From Bombyx mori (taxonomy: Eukaryota > Arthropoda > Insecta > Lepidoptera > Bombycidae): a stretch of DNA of 64,000 bases. The position numbers and the translations under genes are program-made. Shown one piece after another: positions 32,181 to 43,562 of the stretch (positions are counted from its first letter, which is position 1; each line of letters begins with the position of its first letter). The stretch spans positions 11,249,501-11,313,500 of the forward strand of contig NC_085120.1 in assembly GCF_030269925.1 (NCBI RefSeq). The letters run 5' to 3'. The notes under the pieces are model-generated. The model ran no database searches. It was not told the DNA's origin and saw nothing but the letters and a program-made list of their open reading frames with translations.

Positions 32181-32840
32181 CCGGTGCCTGGAGACTCTAA
32201 AAGCAACAAAAGTGGTTCAGGAGGATCCTACAAGACATGCTTAGGACAACGGCGGTTTTGCCCCGTCATATGGGTCAGTTGTGATGATGGGTCATACTGA
32301 TTCGCTATTCGTGTCCTCAAAATTATCTATAAAGTCACAATAATTGCTCTTGAACTTGCATACGGATTCTTCATGTACAATTGATTTGTTGTTGTGGATT
32401 AAATTGATCAAATAGACCCTTCTGTGTCCCCGAGTCTTATGTGTTCCCGTATGGCAGTGACGCGGATTTATAAGTGAGAAGTCTGTCATTTTGAGGAATG
32501 ACTCCTGGTTTCCGCCCACCGAAGAGTTCACAATCGGAGGTGGAACATGGCCGCGACGTTTGATAGATGACAAAAAAGTTTTGATGGAGAAAAAAAAGTA
32601 CATTTTTGGCTTATCAGGTAAATTGAATCGGGGAGAATTGATTACTTCTTGTTGGTTGAATTTTAGAATAATTGATATTGGCCTGTAAGGTTAAATGTCA
32701 ATTTTTATATAAAAAAGTATTAAGTAATACTTGGATTGTGAAGTTGCTCCTTCATGTATAGCAACGAGAAAAGCTCCACAAAACAAGTTCAGGGAGCTAA
32801 TATATAAGGAAGGAAAATAGGTCAAAGCTATAAGCAATAT
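32181..32840. other. Unassigned spacer
   Basis: Nothing recognised. Confidence 0.3.
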
Positions 32841-33105
32841 ACGCATAAGCAGTGGTGGTAGTATCTAAATTAGCTCTATACTTAAGCGATGCAACGGTGT
32901 TCGAATCCCGAAGGCATTTACCAGTTTTTTTAATAAAATACGTACTTAATAAATATTCACGATTGACTTCCACGGTAAAGGAATAACATAGTGCAAACTT
33001 ACAAAAGTAACAGCAGTGGCTTGGCTCTGTCGTTGACATTGTTGACGTCCATGGGCGATGGTAACCATCAGGTAGGCCTCGTCTGTCTACAAGGACAATA
33101 AAAAA
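32841..33105 (+). mobile_element. SINE head fused to a family B tail
   Basis: 32875-33000 is the diverged tRNA head and middle of the SINE (aacggtgttcgaatcccgaa, tattcacgattgacttccac) in plus orientation. It is followed at about 33010 by a B tail (agcagtggcttggctctgtc ... caaggacaataaaaaaa) where the A module would be expected. Confidence 0.6.
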
Positions 33106-34632
33106 AATCCACTAATATCTGACTTTACAAATATAAATCGAGGATTTGATTTCATATGTAAAATAATAATAAAATCGTGCCCATAAATCGAATCCACATA
33201 TTTTACAAGCTCCAAATAAACCGACGACCAAAGATAAAATTAAATGAAATTGAAAATAAAATGGAACTTTCATTGTGAAAGGATCGTGTTTGAAAAAAAA
33301 GCCATTATCCTAATCTAAACAGATAAAAGATGGATTTTATTCACAACTATAAATTAAATAGGGGTGAATGACTCAAAAACTGGAATTGAATCTGTGTGTT
33401 GGAGAATCTGGGCTAGATTTATTTGTTTCAAGAGATAAGTACTGCATATATTTTTATAGTAATAAATCACTGCCATCTTTATTAAATGCTATGAAGTTCG
33501 ATTGCACAGTGAGAGTAAAATATTCAAAATGGGATTTAGAAGTATTAATATTTATTTTATATTATATTAATTTATTTTTTTACAGTAGACTAATGTAAAG
33601 TTGAAATACCTGAAAAAAATTATATTTTAACGAATCTAGCTGTAGGATTAAAATGATTTTAATAGACCTAGAAATATATTTTTTTTGCGCATCGAATATG
33701 GTTATTGCCTATCATTTATGTATAATGTTCACGCATTGTCGCTTAGTCACGTTTGCCTTTCAAGCGTCGATATGTCTCTAAATTGACAACCGTGGCTCAA
33801 CAGTAGAAATAAATCGCCTGCCCATGCAACAAAGTTCTTAAACCCGCTACTGCCAGACTTTGAAATGAATATTGATGTTTGGAATTGCGCTAGCTAGAAA
33901 TGTAGTGATGATTTTGCTATTACGACAATATTGCTTAGAGATTGCCGTAGGACGTATCGCACACCCGTCTCCCGTTATTAACAAAGGGTAGAGAATATTA
34001 TCACTAAACAGAATTTGGGCCCTAAGTTAGTTTTGCTGCCTACTGATAAAAACACCACATTCTTTTATTGGCACGTTATCCGATATTAAAATAGCTAATC
34101 GACCTATTGGTTTTACCAATGACAAGAGCCACTGTCTCGCTATATTGTTGGTTCTTTCCAAGTTAAGTCCCAGTAGCATACGGACGTGTAAAAGAAAGCC
34201 CTATGATTTTACGACTGTAAGCCTTAAAATCGATTACCACGCTTGAATAATTATAAACTCATTCACAAAAGTATCAGTGGGTTATTATTAAATACAGAAT
34301 ACATGTTCATAAAAGTCAAAGAAGTTTTCTCGCTAGTAATGCAATATGGCGCTAAAAATCTCAACGATCTCTCAAAGAGTGCTCATGCAATCAAACCATA
34401 GAACATAAAATATAATTGTGCCATTCACAGGAGAGCCAAACCATTAAAGCGGAAGTAATAATGGCCTGATGGAACCATAATGTTGGTAATTTGCGTAACC
34501 GGGACCTTTTAATTAGACGACAAAGAAACCGCGAAGCTAGTTGCTTCCAAATAAGTCTTGTTTGGGTGCAGGATGTGGCTATTTTAAATTCTCCAATTTA
34601 GTTTGAGTTGAACAATTGAGTTTAGTTAGAGG
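33106..34632. other. Unassigned 1.5 kb
   Basis: AT-rich, single-copy looking, with no recognised gene, repeat or RNA. Confidence 0.3.
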
Positions 34633-34867
34633 TGTGGTAGGACCTCTTGTGACTCCGCGCGGGTAGGTACCACCACGCTGCCTATTTCTGCCGTAAAGCA
34701 GTAATGCGTTTCGGTTTGAAGGGTAGGGCAGCCGTTATAATTATACTTGAACTTATATCTCAAGGTGGGTGGCGCATTTTACGTTGTAGATGTCTATGGG
34801 CTCCAGTAACCACTTAACACCAAGTGGGGTGTGAGCTCGTCCACCGATCTAAGCAATAAAAAAAAAA
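34633..34867 (+). mobile_element. Family A copy
   Basis: Plus orientation, gtggtaggacctcttgtgac ... cgatctaagcaataaa plus A10. Confidence 0.85.
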
Positions 34868-34985
34868 GTTATGTACTGCTGAAGGAAATTGATATGATGG
34901 AATTGTGTGTCGATATTGTTGTATGGCGATCATATTTGTCTACGTGTCTTCAATTCGGATGCCAATTAAAGACCAACAAATTAAG

Positions 34986-35245
34986 GGAAGTTTTTGGAAT
35001 GAAATAAAATGAAATGCGTTTATTTCAGGCAACTTATCCCATAAGATTTCACAATTAATACAATTCATATTAGTCATACAATTAAATAATATTTAAATCA
35101 AAATACAATAAAATTAAAATTACGATTTATCAGAATGATTAAAAACAAAAATAAACAAAAATGAAACCAAATCAAAAATGATTAAAATTAAAATCGTCAA
35201 CTACTGATATAAAATTAAAATTAATAAAGGAACTGATACAATATT
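34986..35245 (-). mobile_element. 3' UTR of the LINE found at 61.4-63.2 kb
   Basis: aaatgcgtttatttcaggca, aaaatgaaaccaaatcaaaa and gtcaactactgatataaaat match 61.43-61.64 kb closely. On the minus strand the element ends in an ATTTC/CATTT microsatellite tail in place of poly(A). Truncated to the UTR. Confidence 0.7.
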
Positions 35246-35360
35246 TTGAGATATGACAGTAATAGATATAAAAAATATATTTATTCTATAAAAATTCATT
35301 CAGCACCGTCATTTCGATTTCCTATTATCTTTGGACAGACCTATGTACTATTTGTCAAAG

Positions 35361-35627
35361 TTTTTTTTTTTTTTCTTTTTTTTTTAAACAATCACGCCAC
35401 GTTATCTGGTCCCGTGCTAAGTTCGTAGAGAACTTGTGTTACAGGTACCAGATAACGGAAATAAATGGTAAGATTTTTATTATACACGTACATATATTTC
35501 ATATACATCCATAACCCTGGAAAAGACATTTATATTTATCATAAAAATATCTTCCCTTGGCGGGATTCGAACCCGCGACCCCCTTGTGTAGTGACCATGT
35601 CACTTACCACTACACCAGACGGCCGTT
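35361..35627 (-). mobile_element. tRNA-derived SINE (family F)
   Basis: Minus strand: A box tctggtgtagtggtaagtga, B box gcgggttcgaatcccgc (perfect T-arm palindrome), then a non-tRNA body (ttatctggtacctgtaacac) and a poly(A) tail (T-rich 35361-35385 on the plus strand). The 5' acceptor half does not pair with the 3' half, so this is a SINE promoter and not a working tRNA gene. Confidence 0.75.
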
Positions 35628-35930
35628 AAAGATTAAATTAATCTCACAAGAATCTTTAAGGTTCATTAGCACGTGAGAGCTGCTTCTTGAAATTTTCATT
35701 CAACAACTCAATTGGGAATTGTCTAAAGTGAAGATAAGCTAGTTACTTCACACGTTGAATCGTTAAACATCTGACATCAACAACTTTGGAAGGCTTTTAG
35801 TTAATACGCGTTAATGATGTCAAATGAAAAAGGAATAAAGGAAGATTTATCAGGGATAACAATTTGATAAGATGATTTATTGTGTTATTTTGATAGATAA
35901 AGAAACAGCTTGTTTAACTTTATCTATACA
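35628..35930. other. Unassigned spacer
   Basis: Nothing recognised. Confidence 0.3.
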
Positions 35931-36293
35931 TCTATACATATAAATAAAATTAGAGTGTCTGTTTGTAATATTGAAATAACCGCTTTTTACTACATGCATA
36001 TGAATGTATATACGGTACATCCACCAAAATAACATTTTTTACAATTTTTGTTTGTCTGTCTGTCTGTCTGTCTGTTTGTTCCGGCTAATCTCTGGAACGG
36101 CTGGACCGATTTTGACGGGACTTTCACTGACAGTTAGCTGATGATATAAGGAGTAACTTAGGCTACTTTTTTAGACTAGCTTTGCCCCGCGGCGTCACCC
36201 GCGGTACGACAATAACCACGGGTAACATCGCGGGACACAACTATCAATATTAACATTTAATGTTTCCGAAGCGAAGCGAAGGCGGGTCGCTAG
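35931..36293 (+). mobile_element. Helitron-like non-autonomous element
   Basis: Starts TCTATACATATAAATAAAAT after an A and ends ggcgggtcgCTAG before T36294. A GC-rich inverted stretch (ccccgcggcgtcacccgcgg) lies upstream of the 3' end, with a (gtct)n tract near the middle. Same family as 5635-5990. Confidence 0.75.
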
Positions 36294-37769
36294 TTGATTA
36301 ATAATTCCTATTTGTTCAAATCAAGTATTAGCAGAGGAACATTTTGGAAATACCATAAAATTTTCTTGTCTCATCCAGTCCTGAAGTATGTCTATAATGA
36401 CAAGCATTCCAGAGATTGAAGGCAGTCAGTCTAATTGGGTTTTTACGCCGAACAATTAAGACCCAACGTCTGATAGACGAAATTGTAGAACAAAAATTTT
36501 CACCGTTCCTATTGTACTAAAAAAAGTCTGTATTAATTTCTTTGAGAAATGCCCGTAATCACGAGATGGATCATTTGCCATCGCCGCCTATGAAAAGGTG
36601 AAAAATCTGTGTTTCTCTAAGAGCCCTCTTCTGTTTAACAATTCTCTAGTCATTATTTTAATAAGTCGTTTCAAGATTTTGAAATAAATTTTACGTATTT
36701 AATGAGAACGAACGGATTGAAATGATTAGAGCAGTAGTACAAAGTGGCTATCATTTTAACCCTTTTAGTGCTGAGCTTATTTTGACATAATTTGTAGAAA
36801 TTGCTAAAGAATTTTTGAACAAAAAAGTACCTTGTAATTTTTTTTTATGTTAAAATGTTATTAAATGTTATTAACTTATTAAAAACGTATACGTGCGCTA
36901 ACTAAGACACGTCCGTACAGGTCGATAGCTAATACCTATTATCAAACTGCGAGATAGTCGGTATTCCGACGCTCTACACTTTAAACACATTAATATATAG
37001 TCGATCTATCGACGGTTCACACCCAAAGGATTAAACGATATTTTTGCAGCTTAATTAGATGATGAAGGTAATTTTTTTATTGATGTGGCATGTTGTAGTC
37101 GTTTAGACGGGACGATGAACTGACAACAGGTATGCTACTAATACTGGTTATTACGATCCATGGACATTGCAAGATGGACGTTGCCAGTTACATCTATCCT
37201 TGTAATCGTAACCACAACTATTCTTGGCTCGATCGCGTCAACATATCGCTTCAGGAATTGCGAAATGCTCATTAGGTATGTATTAGTTCATCTAGATGTT
37301 TTTTTCTTTTTTTCCCAACCTATCTATATATTAATACGTGAAGCAAAAACTTCGTATCCCTTTTTACGAAAATTGCGCGGACGGAGGAGTATGAAATTTT
37401 CCAAACTTATAGAGAATATAGAGAAGAAGTGCACAATGCTAATATTTTTTTAAAATAATGCATAGAGGTTACATTAAATCAATAAAGAAAACATTACACA
37501 CACTACATACCATGTATTTGACGCACACACGCATGCATACCATAGATTATACACTTAATATTGATGCATACTATTTATTGTCAAACTTTTGTTCTTGACG
37601 TCTATGGTCAAATTGAGAATAGATTAAATATTGTTTGTCTTTATTAATATTTTTTTATAGTGTAGCCTTGGCGAAATTTGTGATTATAGAAGTATAAAAT
37701 ACAATCATAATAGTCTACAAACTTACAATTCCAATTAATTATAGTCGAATTTCGGCTACTGTGGGACCT
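36294..37769. other. Unassigned 1.5 kb
   Basis: AT-rich. A 97-codon open frame (37160-37453) shows no family features. Nothing else recognised. Confidence 0.3.
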
Positions 37770-38230
37770 CTACTTTTAGTAATTTCCAGAGGTTATACTA
37801 GATTCACCGAACGAGTAATCTCACGCAGTTCTAACCTGAGAACGTTGCACTAATACTAGCTCTATTAAGAGTGCTTCGCAGAATCTACTGATGGTAGGTC
37901 CTTTTTTGAGTCCGCGCAGGTAGGTACCACCACCCTAGCTATTTCTGCCGTGAAGCAGTAATGCGTTTTGGTTTGAAGGGTGGGGCAGCCGTTGTAACTA
38001 TACTGAGATGTTAGAACTTATATCTCAAGGTGGGTGGCGCATTTACGTGGTAGATATCTATGGGCTCCAGTAACCACTTAACACTAGATGGGCTGTGAGC
38101 TCGTCCACCCATCTAAGCAATAAAAAAAAATACCACTTGATCATAAACGCGATCCACTGAGAAGGTCCGGCGAGAAACTCAGTGGGCTGTGTCTATGGGT
38201 TAATTTACTCGCCGAACCCTTCGTCATATT
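37770..38230 (-). mobile_element. Family H (Bm1-like) SINE split by a family A copy
   Basis: 37770-37888 is a diverged H tail and body ending cgcagaatctac; 38131-38225 resumes with taccacttgatcataaacgc, gagaaggtccggcgagaaac and tgtctatgggttaatttact. The break is in the middle of the conserved gcagaatctaccaccgg. Confidence 0.75.
37889..38130 (+). mobile_element. Family A copy inside H
   Basis: Plus orientation ctgatggtaggtcctttttt ... catctaagcaataaa plus A9. tac/ctac is repeated at the two junctions, so at most a very short duplication remains. Confidence 0.8.
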
Positions 38231-38304
38231 GCGTTGCTTATTGCTTTACGTATAATCTACGTGGCGTGAATAATAAAAAAAATCCCGTTTAATACGATAA
38301 TAAT

Positions 38305-38480
38305 AGGTATCGGTAGGCAGCGGCTTGGCTCGGTAGGCAGCGGCTTGGCTCGGTAGGCAGCGGCTTGGCTCGGTAGGCAGCGGCTTGGCTCTGCCCCTGG
38401 CATTGCTGAAGTCCATGGGCAACGGTAACCACTCACCATCAGGTGGGCCGTATGCCCGTCTGCCTACAAAGGCAATAAAA
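38305..38480 (+). mobile_element. Family B LINE tail with fourfold 20 bp start repeat
   Basis: cggtaggcagcggcttggct is present four times head to tail (38311-38390), followed by one normal B tail and an AAT-repeat end. Confidence 0.85.
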
Positions 38481-39525
38481 AATAATAATAATAATAATAA
38501 TATCTTCATCACAAATTTGATGTAGACTTTTACAAGAGGACAATTAACTTAATCACACACTAGTCGCTAAAGCTCAGTTTGAAAGTTCGTAGTACGTTCT
38601 CTAGTTTAAAACTTACTAGGGATGAATTTTAAGAAATCGACTTTATAAATGGCCAATGGGAAATATTGTGTTTCGACAATTAAATATTGTATAAATTAAA
38701 AACGCTATTACGTATTTATCAATTTGATATTTAAAAATCAATCATATTTATGTGGGCGTATTCTTAACATTCATTGTCCTTTCTATTTCAAGACGAGTGG
38801 GCGTCATTCATAATCGTTTAAAAGGGTTTTTGTAGCTATTTTAATTAGAAATAGGCTGCGAGCTCTTTGGTGTAATTATATTAACAAAAAACTTAATCAC
38901 TTTACTGCTGACAAAAAAAAAAAACTACACTAATTCATAATGCGCAGTATGATTACGTGGGCTAATAATAGTGCCGTAGAATACATTGTTAAGTAAATAT
39001 ACTTTAGTAAAGTTAATAACTAATCTAAGGCACAGTAGAATGTTAAAACAAGTTTGCATAAAATCACCTTGATAAAAAAAAAGTTCAAGGTTTTCTTAAA
39101 ATCATAAAATTAACCATTATAATTCGATAAATACTTGCAATCTCATTTTGCAACTTAGCACAATAACTGAACTAAAGGTAAGGCACTGCATATAAAGGTT
39201 GATTTTCAAAAATAGCATTTGTCCTCCTCGAAATAAGAAAATATCTGAACTATGGGAGTTTGAAAGCATATTCACTGAGCTCTTTTTCTCCGCTATGCCC
39301 CTCAGCGAAATCTCGCTTTGATTGTCGAAAAAAGACTAACTTGCTTGCATTAAGATACAATTAAAGAGATGAGGCGGGGCAAAACTTCAATTGTAGTTGA
39401 AGTGTGAGTTCTTAAAGCATTACAGCCCCCTGTTCTCAAACGACTGATCGAATTATAATTGAAATACAATACTGGAGTGATAGCCACGTGAAATCTTAAG
39501 TGGTAACAGCAGTGAGATCGCCCGA
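38481..39525. other. Unassigned 1 kb
   Basis: AT-rich; nothing recognised. Confidence 0.3.
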
Positions 39526-39600
39526 GAAGAACCGATGAATTAGTGACGCATATTGGGAGAAGTCTATGTCCAACAGAGGACTAGTTTGAGCCGTCGAGAC
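39526..39600 (+). mobile_element. RTE-like LINE crumb
   Basis: ttgggagaagtctatgtcca reads LGEVYVQ, the last motif of the RTE-type ORF seen intact at 23.6 kb. Confidence 0.35.
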
Positions 39601-39627
39601 ATAAAATCGAAGTTTTAATCACAGTTA

Positions 39628-39825
39628 CTGGGGGTAGGACCTCTTGTGAGTCCTCTTGTGAGTCGGTTTAAAGGGTAGGGCAGCCGTTGTAACTATACTG
39701 CGACCTTAGAACTTATATATCAAGGTGGGTGGCTCATTTACGTTATGGATGTCTACGGGCTCCAGTAACTACTTAACACCAGGTGGGTTGTGAGCTCGTC
39801 CACCTATCTAAGCAATAAAAAAAAA
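39628..39825 (+). mobile_element. Family A copy with internal deletion
   Basis: Plus orientation; cctcttgtgagt is duplicated and the next 50-60 bases, up to ggtttaaagg, are missing. The rest runs normally to ctaagcaataaa and A9. Confidence 0.8.
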
Positions 39826-39940
39826 TGTTAATTACTATTTTTTAAATTATTATTATAACAGAAGATTTTGGAATAGTGGAATTTTTATTTTATGCGCCGC
39901 GATCCCTATTCTACATATCTATACTACACTGTATATGTAT

Positions 39941-40100
39941 GTATGTTATCATGGGCCGACCAAATAAAGGCAGTTCTAAATGGTCCCGTCAATGAGTGCA
40001 CAAGAAAGGCTGCGGTGCGCGAGGAATGGCGGCGTCTTGTGAAGCGCACCACCAGCCGAAATGATGACCACAATCACTCTGCCAAGGGCGTAAACGACCG
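39941..40100 (+). pseudogene. RTE-like LINE reverse transcriptase C-terminus
   Basis: Plus strand WADQIKAVLNGPVNECTRKA then VREEWRRLVKRTTS matches the W-x-DQI ... R-x2-WR-x-LV end of RTE-type proteins, followed by a GATGA-type tail. Truncated at 5'. Confidence 0.6.
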
Positions 40101-40161
40101 AGATGAAGATGTAGGTACAAAATTTATGTATTAAAAAAAAAAACAGTGTTATGTGACGTCA

Positions 40162-40540
40162 TTTTTTGAAGTGAAACTTCTTTAGTATCGTTGGGTGTGA
40201 TTTCAAACCCGATGAAACGAAAAAATGAAACGTGAAGTTAAAATATCAATTCACAGAGGGCGCTACCTCGTACTATAAAAGATGATTTACAATTATTTCT
40301 ATTTAGTTTGTCATCAACAGCTGATGTCGCTGCACGTAAATTCAACAATTCATCAATCGCGATAACGAGATGCTACACAGCTGATAGACGTTCTCGTATT
40401 TCTCTTGCTAAATCATACAGGCGGTTCCCTCAAGGTGAGGCTGCTCCATTGCACTGCAGACTGGTTGGTGGTTGACCCTTGCGATTATTCTTATTTGTTA
40501 TAACTTTCACTTCTACCATGTGTGACTTGCACACACTCAT
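40162..40540. mobile_element. Family E inverted-repeat element, copy 1
   Basis: Left end ttgaagtgaaacttctttag and right end tttcacttctaccatgtgtg form inverted termini around gaagtgaaact. The copy at 53.3 kb has the same ends but a different interior. Non-coding, so presumably moved in trans. Confidence 0.6.
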
Positions 40541-40948
40541 TTTTTTTGAATAAACCCCCAAAGCGACGTCCGTAACAGAGCTCACATTATAATTAAGATA
40601 CAGGGCGTTCGTTTTGTCCGTTGAATCCATTGTGCAGTTCGGCCAAGCGACCGACAGTATCGAGTGAACAATCGCGGACAAATAGCGTTATTTGTCATGT
40701 GTGTTTTTGTTTTTGTTCGTATCGCACTCGAAGCGTACACAATGATGTCGCGTTTAGATAACAAATGGATTAGTTACGTGCTTTGTAAAGCTTCACATGC
40801 AGGTCTGTTTAAAACAAATGGGTATTGGGCCACTGGTCACCGATCGACTGTAGCCCATGACGATTATTTTGTTGACATCTTTCTCCAACTTTTTCTGGGC
40901 AAAAACCATCTGTTACTAAAGTTTTTATTGGAAACACTATTTTTTTAA
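40541..40948. other. Unassigned spacer
   Basis: Slightly CpG-richer at 40600-40690; no gene recognised. Confidence 0.25.
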
Positions 40949-41460
40949 TTTTTTTATTGCTAGATGGGAAGCGCTCACAGTCCACCTGGTGTTAAGTGGT
41001 TACTGGAGCCCACAGGCGTCGACGACGTAAATGCGCCACCCACCTTGAGATGAGTCGTCTATTATCAAAGGTGGCAATCTGTGTATTTGGACAAAAAATG
41101 TTATTGATATGGCGATACAGATTGATTTGAATATAATCGTCTCCTTCAAAGAATACGGTTCAAAACCTGCATTAAATAAAGGTTAATACTTAACCTGTTA
41201 TTTACCTAAGATGTCGTTCAGAAGAGTTTTGTGACTGCCAATGGAATACAAAGTCAATAATTCGTTTTTCTGATTTACCAATAATTGTCCAAAAGTCACA
41301 TTGCCGGCTTTGATAATAGTCGACTCAGATATAAGTTCTAAGGTCTCAAGTATAGTTACAACGGCTGCCCCACCCTTCAAACCGAAACGCATTACTGCTT
41401 CACGGCAGAAATAGGCAGGGCGGTGGTACCTACCCGCGCGGACTCACAAGAGGTCCTACC
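40949..41460 (-). mobile_element. Family A copy split by an inverted-repeat element
   Basis: The A tail (T run to accttgagat) is at 40949-41051; the rest (agatataagttctaaggtct ... gaggtcctacc) is at 41327-41460. Minus orientation. Confidence 0.85.
41052..41326. mobile_element. 275 bp inverted-repeat element (MITE)
   Basis: Ends are 26 bp imperfect inverted repeats (GAGTCGTCTATTATCAAAG and GAGTCGACTATTATCAAAG). agat at 41048-41051 and 41327-41330 is a 4 bp target duplication, and removing the element restores the family A sequence ttgagatataag. Superfamily not assigned. Confidence 0.85.
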
Positions 41461-42283
41461 AACACTAAACATCTTCTTCAATAGCTATTAAAAAAATCAG
41501 TTGAACAAATAGCGGGGGAAAAATATATCTTGGTACGGTTTTGGCTATTTAGGTACGCAAATAAGACACTACCAGTTTGCCAATATCTTTGCTTGATTAT
41601 CAAACTGAACAAGAGCATTTAAAATTAAACATTATCGATACTAATAATAGAGATGGGAAAGCGAGTTTCATTTGTTTTCACTTCACTACTCGACCGATCA
41701 TCATGAATTTCGGCACAGACTTTGCGAAAATTACAGAAATGAATTTTATACGAGTGAATCAGCCGGTAAAAGCTAGAATATCTCATATATTTTAACTACA
41801 GCGATATATATATACTATTTTCTTATATAATCGAGGCGAAGGATTGTCCAACGCCCAGAGGCCATCTGAACCTCGTTTGAAGAAGGGCATATTACAACGC
41901 CCCAGAGACATCGAGCCACTTCCCGCTTCTAATGAGCCTTAATGAACGACTTCCAAGAGAAACGAAGATAGCTTTGCTTAACAAAAGCCAAATACGAAAT
42001 TTTACATGTTTGCGTGATAACAAGCGCATGTTTTGGGGTTCGAAGGATGAGGCCGGTTTTAGACAATACAATTGAGGTTAATATTACAAGGCGGGTTGCG
42101 ATATTTTTATAGCAAAGGGGAATGTATGGGCTCTAAGATGGAATACACGATTGCTTGTAGATTAACGAATATGATGATGGTACTTACACTCGGGTACTAA
42201 CAACATCTCAAACCACCACAACCACAATATAAATTATCGATCGACTAGAATGATGTGGTTTTTTTTTTTTTATAACTTAATAT
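41461..42283. other. Unassigned spacer
   Basis: Contains a TA-rich run at 41805-41820. No gene or shared repeat recognised. Confidence 0.3.
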
Positions 42284-42289
42284 TTGTTT

Positions 42290-42625
42290 AGTACACCTAA
42301 AAATAATAGAATAAAAATAATGAATAGTAATAGAATAAGAAGTCTGAAAGGGGCAACTTCTCTGAAGTTGAGAAATGCGCGTTTGGAATGGTATGGACAT
42401 GTGATGAGACGAAATGATAATGAGGTTGTTAAGAGAGTTTTAACTATGAATCTGGAAGGCTATAGACGAAGAGGTGGGCTATAGAGGTAGGATGGATTGC
42501 GTGAAAGATGATATGTGTAAGAGGGGAGTGAGCGAAGAAATGGTACATATATATTAGAGGAGTGTGGAAGGAGAAAACATGTTGCGCCGACCCCAGGTGA
42601 CTGGGAGAAGGGCATGAGAATGATA
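42290..42625 (+). pseudogene. Second RTE-type LINE C-terminus
   Basis: Plus-strand pieces LRNARLEWYGHVMRRND, RWMDCVKDDMCKRGVSEEM (in a shifted frame after a one-base change near 42480) and RRKTCCADPR are a well-known RTE-type C-terminus of insects, different from the GEAYVQ type. Degenerate with stops. A small minus-strand relative lies at 57427-57515. Confidence 0.65.
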
Positions 42626-42944
42626 GTGACACCTAAAAATTATAGGGCAGTATTTTGCAAACATTCTAACAAACAGTGTGTAAAAAGGCACAGCAAAAGG
42701 GTTTTTTTACTGTCGCAACATCATGAATATGCATTTATTCGTTTCAAAGGTACGTTTCGCCCATCCCGGCTTACTACAGAACCCGGATATAGCTCGGACC
42801 GGATTTCGAGCACCCTGTATTGTCGTATTCAGGATTACAAACACCTTTTTTGTTCTATATTATTAAAAATGTGTTAATTATAAAGTTACAAAAGTTAATT
42901 TATTTCGGAATAACATAATTGGTATTAGCATATATTTTATAGCA
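42626..42944. other. Unassigned spacer
   Basis: Nothing recognised. Confidence 0.3.
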
Positions 42945-42950
42945 CTTTAT

Positions 42951-43211
42951 CCCGGTCTTCGTTCTCATCGAACCCGTCGCTTGCGATGAAGGGCTCGGCG
43001 AGTAAATTAACCCACAGACACAGCCCACAGAGTTTCTCGCCGGATCTTCTCAGTGGGTCGTGTTTCCCATCCGGTGGTAGATTCTGCGAAACATGGCTCT
43101 TGCTAGGGTTCCTGTTAGCAACGTCGTCAGGTTTGAGCCCCTTGAGCTCACCTACTAGTTCGGCAAACCTAGAATAGCCCCTCGAGGTTACCAGAATAGA
43201 TAGGAGAAAAA
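42951..43211 (+). mobile_element. Family H (Bm1-like) SINE
   Basis: Plus orientation with most of its leader: ctcatcgaacccgtcgcttg, gagtttctcgccggatcttc, ggtggtagattctgcgaaac, gtcaggtttgagccccttga (B-box-like ggtttgagccc), gtgagctcaccta-type tail and A8. Confidence 0.75.
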
Positions 43212-43217
43212 AAACAC

Positions 43218-43562
43218 CGGATAGGAACGAAGTTCCTTATTATAAAAATATTAATTTTAAGTTCTATTCGAGGTATAAAAAAAATAAAACTAAAGGTTTC
43301 GCAACAACCCACGGTTATTCGGTAACGTGCGAACTTATTGTGGTACACTTCATTCACGGTTGTTTGCCTAAGAGTTAGTGTATTGCGCAAACGAACGCTC
43401 TGAGATCGTGGTCAATGAATGATAATAAATATGTTATTTTTTGTACGTTATTACAAAGTTAAGTCGTACACTGTGTGCATTACTAATAAAAATCTTACGT
43501 TACGGATGTTTTTTCCCGGATAGGGTACCCTTCCGCATCGTCCCGTAAGGAACATCGTTCCC
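43218..43562. mobile_element. Family J inverted-repeat element (uninterrupted copy)
   Basis: Terminal repeats ggaacgaagttcctta (43224-43239) and taaggaacatcgttcc (43546-43561) are inverted with one mismatch. The body matches 57.76-57.91 plus 59.54-59.64 kb, where a hAT-type element sits. Bases 43352-43372 (cacggttgtttgcctaagag) are the empty site of that insertion. No ORF. Confidence 0.75.

Noticed and set aside
35555..35627. A functional tRNA gene
   Set aside because: The acceptor stem does not pair and the unit is part of a poly(A)-tailed SINE.
41198..41392. 64-codon minus-strand frame as a gene
   Set aside because: Its N-terminal half is family A repeat; only the MITE-derived part is noted as a finding.
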